From: Eucommia ulmoides
Taxonomy: Eukaryota > Streptophyta > Magnoliopsida > Garryales > Eucommiaceae
Length of the DNA: 64,000 nt
Direction of reading: 5' to 3'
Assembly: GCA_016647705.1 (NCBI GenBank)
Contig: CM028328.1
Span: 5,295,311 to 5,359,310, forward strand
Below are positions 57,877 to 64,000 of the stretch, piece by piece. Within the stretch, counting starts at the first letter, position 1. Each line of letters starts with the position of its first letter. The notes under the pieces were generated by a model. That model saw only the letters and a list, made by a program, of their open reading frames with translations. It made no database searches and had not been told where the DNA came from. A program made the translations under genes and the position numbers.

Positions 57877-59438
57877 TGTCACGACCCGACCCGGACATCC
57901 GTCATCTTAGGGTCGGCGTGATGACAACATGACATCACCTATTCCATTTCCTTATCTCTCTTATACATTAAAAAAAAAAATACATACGTTACTATATAAT
58001 TCATTATACAAGACCATAATAATCTTTTTCTTTATTCAATGATTCACCTCTGACAGCTTAACTCAAAAATTCTCAGATGACTCCATCTAAATGCCAGTAG
58101 GGGACCGTCTCCTAAAAGATTCACCTGCGAGTGTACTGCCTTCTTAGTAAAAACCATTTTTTTAACATAATAATACATTCTTAAATAATACAACATTTAA
58201 ATTGATCAAGTGTAAATATATATATCTACCACACAATTGGTAAAATCTACAGTATCAAATAAGCAATGAAAGTAAAGCAGTATAAATAAGTTTCCAAACA
58301 CCATAATCAATAATAAATCACCCAATATATATATAAAACACCCCAACTCAAACACACATCTCAGTCTCATACCCACCGGCTAAGCCATAGTGATCGTTTT
58401 AACCTCACGATCGGGAGTTGCAACGGTACCGTAACCATCCGTAGGATATGCCTTCCTAACGGACCTAACTGCGCAGATCACCACCAACCGGACGTCTCCT
58501 GAGGCCAATAATATAAATCGCCACATATTAAGTATCCATCATAAATCACCACCTGCCGGACCACCCTCCGGACAAGACATCATAAACTATGGCATAGTCA
58601 ATTCAATGCTATCATCACCCAATCACAAATAATTATCCGTCTACCGGACCACCCTCTGGACAGACCATAATATAAATCACCATTGTCCGTCTCTTTTTAA
58701 CAAAACCCATTTTTAATTTAAAAATCGTGTTTTTCCCACCTTTTATTAAAACCACCAAATCCAACAGATTATTTACAAAGTCTTTCTTTTTTTAAAACCC
58801 AAACATTTCAATGGAAATTCATTTTACCAACTTACCCACAACTGGCTTGATCCATATAATTTATAAAATTCGTATAGTTAAATAAACACATATCTCATCA
58901 TATTTATATGAAAATAGTTTGGCAAGAAGGGCAGTACACTCACCTCGATTTTCACGCTGCAAAACTATCATTGACCACCCTCTATCTGAACGCCGATCCC
59001 TGCGAATCTAATAGCGACAGGGCCTAAATTAATATCTTATGTAAAATACCCTAATCATGCAATGCAAGTCCTAAGTTCAGTGTTTTCCTATTCCCCACAT
59101 TTTATTTGTAAAAATTGTTATTCGATTAATTTCACTCCGCTACCAATTACTGTATAAAATTTATACACGTAAACGATCCCAAATTTACTATTCCAATTAC
59201 ACAATTTTTTTATGCTAAAAATTTAATTTAATAAATTACACTAAATTTAACGAAAAAATGTTATCAAGATTTACCCTTGCAAAATTGTTACGATTTCAGG
59301 AATTGTAACGCCAAATAAAATTTAATTTATCGAGAATTAATAATCGATAGAAATTTCACCTGTTTCCGAATCGTTCGGCGGCCACAAGATGGGTTTGAAT
59401 TTCTATGGGGTGGTGTCCGCAATTTTTCCTTTATTTTC

Positions 59439-59470
<32 letters not shown>

Positions 59471-60248
59471 CTTTTCTTCCTCTTTCTCAATTTTGTGGCG
59501 CTTACTGTTTCTGTTTCGGTTTGTTGTCTCACCGCCGCACCACCTCAACGCCGGCCACCCATGGCCTCCCTCACCTTGCCGACTCTCACCGCCGGTAAAT
59601 TTAACCGAACACACACACACACACACACGGCCAGCACACACACACACATCCACTTACCCCCTCTCTCTCTCTCTAGCATTTTAATCACCACTGGCCAAAC
59701 TAACCGGCGGTGACACACCCACCACCTACGACTCCCTCACCATGCACAAAACACACACCCACACACAACGAACACCTAAACCCAAAATCGAAGGTTGAAC
59801 ATCCACTTCTCCGGCGATAAAACGACACCCACCGGTGGACCTCTCTCTCTAATCTCTCCAGTCGGCGATACCCACTCCACCGGTGACACAACCACGGGTC
59901 GATCAACACACACAACATCGACGCTGAAACACACACGAACGGCACACACATACTCTCCGAAACATATACACACAACGAAACACACACAAACACACAATCG
60001 ACGGCACCCACATACTCACCGTCGGCTTGGACGAAGTCCCCACCGATCACACCCCCCACGACCGTCGGATCACACCCACCGACGAACCGGCCTCCTCTCT
60101 TCCCTCTCAGTTTTCTCTTTCTCTCCGCTTCTTCTCGATTCTTCTCTGATCTGAAATATATATATATATATATATATTTGTGTGTGTATATTGATCAAAG
60201 ATAGGCCACGCGTCCCAATCTTCTCCTTCCGTTTCCACCTACTCCCTA

Positions 60249-60282
<34 letters not shown>

Positions 60283-60578
60283 ATTTACATTAAACCCCCC
60301 TCATTTTTATTAAGTTTAATGTTTTTATGTTAATGCATTTGAATATTTATACTTTGACCCCTTAAACTTTTTTTTTTTTCACAAATTAAATTTCGAAATC
60401 GGCTCTCACAGTTTTAGTTAGGATGGAAATTAAACCCATTCCGATTTTTTTTTAATGTTTATGAAAATTTGCAATTTATCCCCTCAAATTCATAATTACC
60501 ACCATCAACTCCGTTATTTTCGAAGTAATTTTAAATAAAATTTTAAATTAGACATATACCCAAGGTCGGGGTCTTACA
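57877..60578 (-). mobile_element. Solo LTR, family B relative
   Basis: The 2.7-kb unit runs TGTCACGACCCGACCC to GGGTCTTACA and has no internal second LTR. It shares the end sequences, CA-rich block and T-rich tail of the 18184 element. The flanks are GCGCA and GCACA, which differ by one G-to-A change. The uninterrupted homologous site is at about 54852-54856. It includes CA repeats at about 59610-59650 and a TA/TG block at 60158-60190 and 60250-60282. Confidence 0.78.
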
Positions 60579-60583
60579 GCACA

Positions 60584-61619
60584 AAAATGATTAAGTAACA
60601 CACTCAAAAACGTATTCGAATTCTTACAACTTTAGGAATGTGCAAAAATATGAACGACAAGTGAGTACTCAAATACCGAACCAATTAGAATTTTGGCCTA
60701 AACTCAACCGCTCACATCAAGTAGCTAAATGCTAACTTGATTCACTCTCATTGTGCCTTTAATTCGGTGATATAGGTTTGGACAAAAATCAATTGGCTAG
60801 GGTATATGTTAAGTGTTCAGAATTGAAACGGTTTTTAGGTTTCGACAGGGTAACGAGGGATAATGATTTATCAGGGTAAGCTTAAAAGGCTTAGGCGATC
60901 AAATGAATGCCTAAATCATATCTCCTAAATAACCTCGCCTAGGATTTCGCCTCGAATTTCTTCCAAATCAAGTTTTAGAATCCCTATCGTCATGAAATTG
61001 AGTTAAGGATAATATGTTTTAAATCAATTAGATAGTGTTATATTGAGTTTACGTGCTCGTGCATTTAGGATCTACAATAACTTTTACTAGGACAATACGT
61101 TAAGCACACAGAATCACACATAAATGAGCATTACGCTCAACCTCAAAACAATCAGGGGACAGAGTCATCATCGGGTAAAGGCCCAGATGACGTCAAAACG
61201 TAGTACAAAATAACAACTAAACTAAACAATCTAATCCTAAACAAGCATCCAAACAATAAAAATAGTAAAATTTAACTAAAAACATAAACGCATACTACAC
61301 ATCACCACTAACTCAACATAGGTGATGTCCTAAACGAGCCGTCAGCGATCCCAATGACAGTATATAACATGACATTAAAGACGGGTTTAGAACACATACC
61401 TGGCATGCGAGAGAATCTCGCTTTCTACTCAAATTAACGGAGATAGATCTAATTTATTTGTGACCCTAGGTTGCTTCCCAAGAAGTGCTTGGTTTAATGT
61501 CCTCGGCCCGACACATGCCCTTAAAATTGGCAAGATATTCAGTGATCGAATCGAAAGAGCACCTGTCGATCTAACATCTTCAAGCATCCTGCCAGAAACA
61601 AAAACAAAACTACAAACAA
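60584..61619 (-). other. Non-coding internal region, second copy, right part
   Basis: It continues the region left of the solo LTR. Towards its right end it has GATGTTAGATCGACAGG and GGCCGAGGACATTAAACCA on the minus strand, the same landmarks as at 14534 and 14693. At about 61620 it joins Gypsy integrase sequence. Confidence 0.78.
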
Positions 61620-61894
61620 AACTTCAGTTCCATAGGTTAAAGAGAATAGTGTTTCTCCAGTTGTAGATATCGGGGGTGGTGCAATAAGCCCATAAAACTC
61701 CAGGAAGTTCTTCCACCCATTTACATTCAACATAATCCAGGCGTTTTTTGAATGCCTCTTTAATGGAACGGTTGGTCACCTCTACTTGTCCGTTTGCTTA
61801 GGAATATGCTGGACTGCATGTCTAATGTCGTATTTGGAGCTCGTTGCACATCCAGACAACTTTACCTCCAGTAAAAGGCTTTCCATTGTTAGAG

Positions 61895-61925
<31 letters not shown>

Positions 61926-63304
61926 CAGGTATGCCAAAACGGCAAATGACTTGTTTCCACAGAAAATTTTTCACTTCATTTTCTTCCACGATTACAAAAG
62001 CTTCTGCTTCAACCCATTTGGTAAAATAGTTGATCACCACCAGCAAATATTTTTTGTTTCCAGGAGCTGGTGTGAAAGGACCCAAAACATCCATTCCCCA
62101 CTGAGCAAACGGCCAAGGACTAGTGATTGGAGTTTTTTGCTGAGCTAGGACCTTGATATCATTGGAAAATCGTTGGTACTTGTCGCACTTCCGTACATAT
62201 TCTTCGGCATCAGCGCGCATGGTTGGCCAATAATATCCCACTCTCAACGCTTTATGAACTAGGGATCTTCCCCCACGGTGGTTTCCGCACACGCCTTCAT
62301 GTATTTCTTGTAGAACATAGCTCGCTTCTTTTAGTCCTAAACACAGCAACAAAGGTTGGGAAAAAGATCGTCTATACAGTTTATCGTTGGATAACACATA
62401 CCTTGACGACTTATAAACAATTTTCCTAGCGGTATCTCTATCGTTTGGTAAGACTCCTTCCTTCAGATACTGAACTATAGAAGTCCTCCAATCAGTTTCT
62501 TCATCCAGCTGACCTATACATGCACATTGAGGGGTTGGAGTGATTGATGGCTAGTCTAGAAACTCAACCAATTCAGACTTCTGATTTGGTCCCAAAGTCG
62601 AAGCAAATACAAACAAAGCATCAGCCTAGGCGTTTTCAGTTCTTGGGATTGATTTAAATTTACAGCTCTGAAACTGGGAAGCGAGCTCTTTTACTTTCTC
62701 TGCGTAGAGTCGTAACTTGTCTCCGTTTATAAGGAACAAGCCATTGATCTGATTGATCACCACTTGAGAATCTGACTTCACTTTCAGATGCTGAGCACCT
62801 AACTCCTTGGCCCAAGAACTACTGCTTCATACTCCACTTTGTTGTTGGAAGCTTGGAAACATAACTGCATGGCTTTTGCAAGTTGATCTCCCTCAGGTAT
62901 TTATATGACTATTCCCACTTCACATCCTTTCATGTTCGAGGCTCCATCTACCCATAATTTCCACTGGGCAGCAGAGCAGGATGTTACTTCTTCATTCAAT
63001 GGAGGAGTAAATTCGGCAATGAAGTCAGCTAAAACTTACCCTTTGATTGTTGTTCTGGGTTTGTACTGGATGAAAAATTCACCCAGCTCAACAGTCTACT
63101 TCATTAGACGTCCAGATACATCTGGTCTTTGCATTACTACCCTGAGTGGGTATGAGGCTAGCACGGTTATTACATGTGCTTGAAAATAGGGCCGAAGCTT
63201 CCGAGCAACAATTACCAAAGTTAACGCTAGTTTTTTCAACTCTTTATAACAGGTTTTAGCTGAAACCAACGATTTGCTGACGTAGTAGACCGACCTCTGC
63301 CCTT
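61620..63304 (-). pseudogene. Gypsy pol segment fused into the non-autonomous element
   Basis: On the minus strand it starts with QGQRSVYYVSKSLVSAET (Ty3-type RNase H), then KLWVDGASNMKGCEVG (archaeal-type RNase H). The best-kept part is a 191-codon frame (62397-61822) with the integrase zinc finger (EIHEGVCGNHRGGRS; CDKY, where CDKC is expected) and core (AQWGMDVLGP, RFGIPV). A 29-bp A run at 61897-61925 lies in the core just before SNNGKPFTGG. It ends at GETLFSLTYGTE, about 60 residues before the usual end. Several stops are present. It carries the same double RNase H as the Tat elements. Confidence 0.78.
61897..61925. repeat. Poly(A) run, 29 bp, inside integrase
   Basis: Uninterrupted A run within the integrase-coding segment. 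On the coding strand it gives a run of Phe codons. Confidence 0.9.
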
Positions 63305-63324
63305 GGTGGCCACTAATTAAGCAC
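63305..63324 (-). other. Primer-side sequence next to the right LTR
   Basis: The complement GTGCTTAATTAGTGGCCACC matches the sequence next to the middle LTR (55569-55588) at 16 of 20 positions. It identifies this as the 5' side of an element. Confidence 0.55.
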
Positions 63325-64000
63325 TGTCACTTTCACCGCAAGCGTACAAATCAAGTTTTAGTATAGTGGATCTTTCGGTTGGGTATCGTATCTACAGGGA
63401 TTGGTGTTGTTACTATTGAATACCGCGATTGTCATAACCTGACTTTATCTAGGCGACAAAAATGGAATATAATTAATTAATATTAATACTAATATAGCCT
63501 AATTTAACTATATTAATACTAATATTAATATGAGATAGTTTTGAAAGAATAGGTTGTCTAGGGATTAGTTTCGTTTACGAATACATGTTCAGTCTCGTTT
63601 TAGTTTATGTTAACGACGTTCGACTTATATGACAATCACAATTCGTAAACTCCTCTGCCACCTCTTCTGAGTGTAAGATGGGAGAATACGCGACTTCGTG
63701 TCAACGAAGAAGTCCCCCTCAACGTCTTAAAGACCCTAGGCCGTGTAAGTCTCGCCCCAATGTCACTTAATGCACACAATCCAACTCTCTCCCGGGTTAG
63801 TGTTTACCCTATCGACAATCTCCGTTTTAAAACTCTCTCGCCACCTCTCCCGAGTATGAGACGAGGCAATACGTGACTTCGCGTCAACGCTGAAATCCCC
63901 CTCAACGTCTAAACGACTCTAGGTCACGTAAGTCTTACCCCAACGTCATCGATTGTCCACAATCTAAACTTCGACCGGGTTATAGGATTGTGACATTCGT
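63325..64000 (-). mobile_element. Right LTR, family A relative, cut by the window edge
   Basis: On the minus strand the LTR ends GCGGTGAAAGTGACA at 63325, as does the middle LTR. The LTR start lies beyond the window. It is the presumed 5' LTR of the chimeric element whose 3' LTR is at 55589-57201. Confidence 0.75.

Noticed and set aside
1-64000. tRNA, rRNA or microRNA genes
   Set aside because: I saw no cloverleaf with the usual A and B boxes, no rRNA core motifs and no convincing miRNA hairpin. A computed scan would be needed to exclude small RNAs.

Overview
The window is nuclear DNA of a flowering plant, almost certainly a eudicot. It is AT-rich and dominated by nested, decayed transposable elements: Ty3/Gypsy and Ty1/Copia LTR elements, large non-autonomous LTR elements, CACTA elements, a Helitron and a MITE. 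GT-AG introns, TATA boxes and long microsatellites fit a plant nuclear genome. I see no rRNA, tRNA, CRISPR, plastid or bacterial genes. I cannot name the species.

The most interesting part lies at 32977-35440 on the minus strand. A secreted RNase T2 gene of S-RNase type, with one intron, sits about 0.55 kb from an F-box gene whose C-terminal region resembles S-locus F-box (SLF/SFB) proteins. These are the two classes of gene that set pistil and pollen identity in RNase-based self-incompatibility. Both are broken here: the RNase has an in-frame TAG at codon 181, and the F-box gene has stops and a frameshift. A third relic, a rearranged piece of the RNase first exon, lies 9 kb away at 42765-42922. 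The heavy load of nested elements suits a region of low recombination such as an S-locus, but the S-locus assignment is an inference.

Layout. 1-7188: 3' part of a Tat-lineage Gypsy element (pol, 3' spacer with a tandem array, PPT, LTR of about 2.2 kb). 7189-10210: right arm of a CACTA element carrying exon-like host gene pieces and a MITE. 10211-12640: a diverged duplication with minisatellites. 12966-17657 and 18184-26088: two complete non-autonomous LTR elements (target duplications ATGGT and CACTA), both inserted in one degenerate Copia element whose RT pieces survive at 17663-18178 and 26094-26550. 27012-32000: a Copia element with both LTRs, target duplication GCTCT and an 826-codon open pol frame, but without gag and protease. 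32977-35440: the RNase and F-box pair. 36328 to about 41823: a minus-strand Helitron with a recent 1.47-kb tandem duplication. 43206 to about 53720: a second Tat-lineage Gypsy element, split by a 3,968-bp CACTA element (44426-48393, target duplication CCT) and followed by an antisense coiled-coil ORF. 53720-64000: minus-strand non-autonomous LTR elements in an LTR-internal-LTR-internal-LTR chain, with one solo LTR insertion and a Gypsy pol segment joined next to a primer-binding region.

No gene in the window looks fully intact. All calls come from reading the sequence. Family names rest on recognised motifs, not on database searches.
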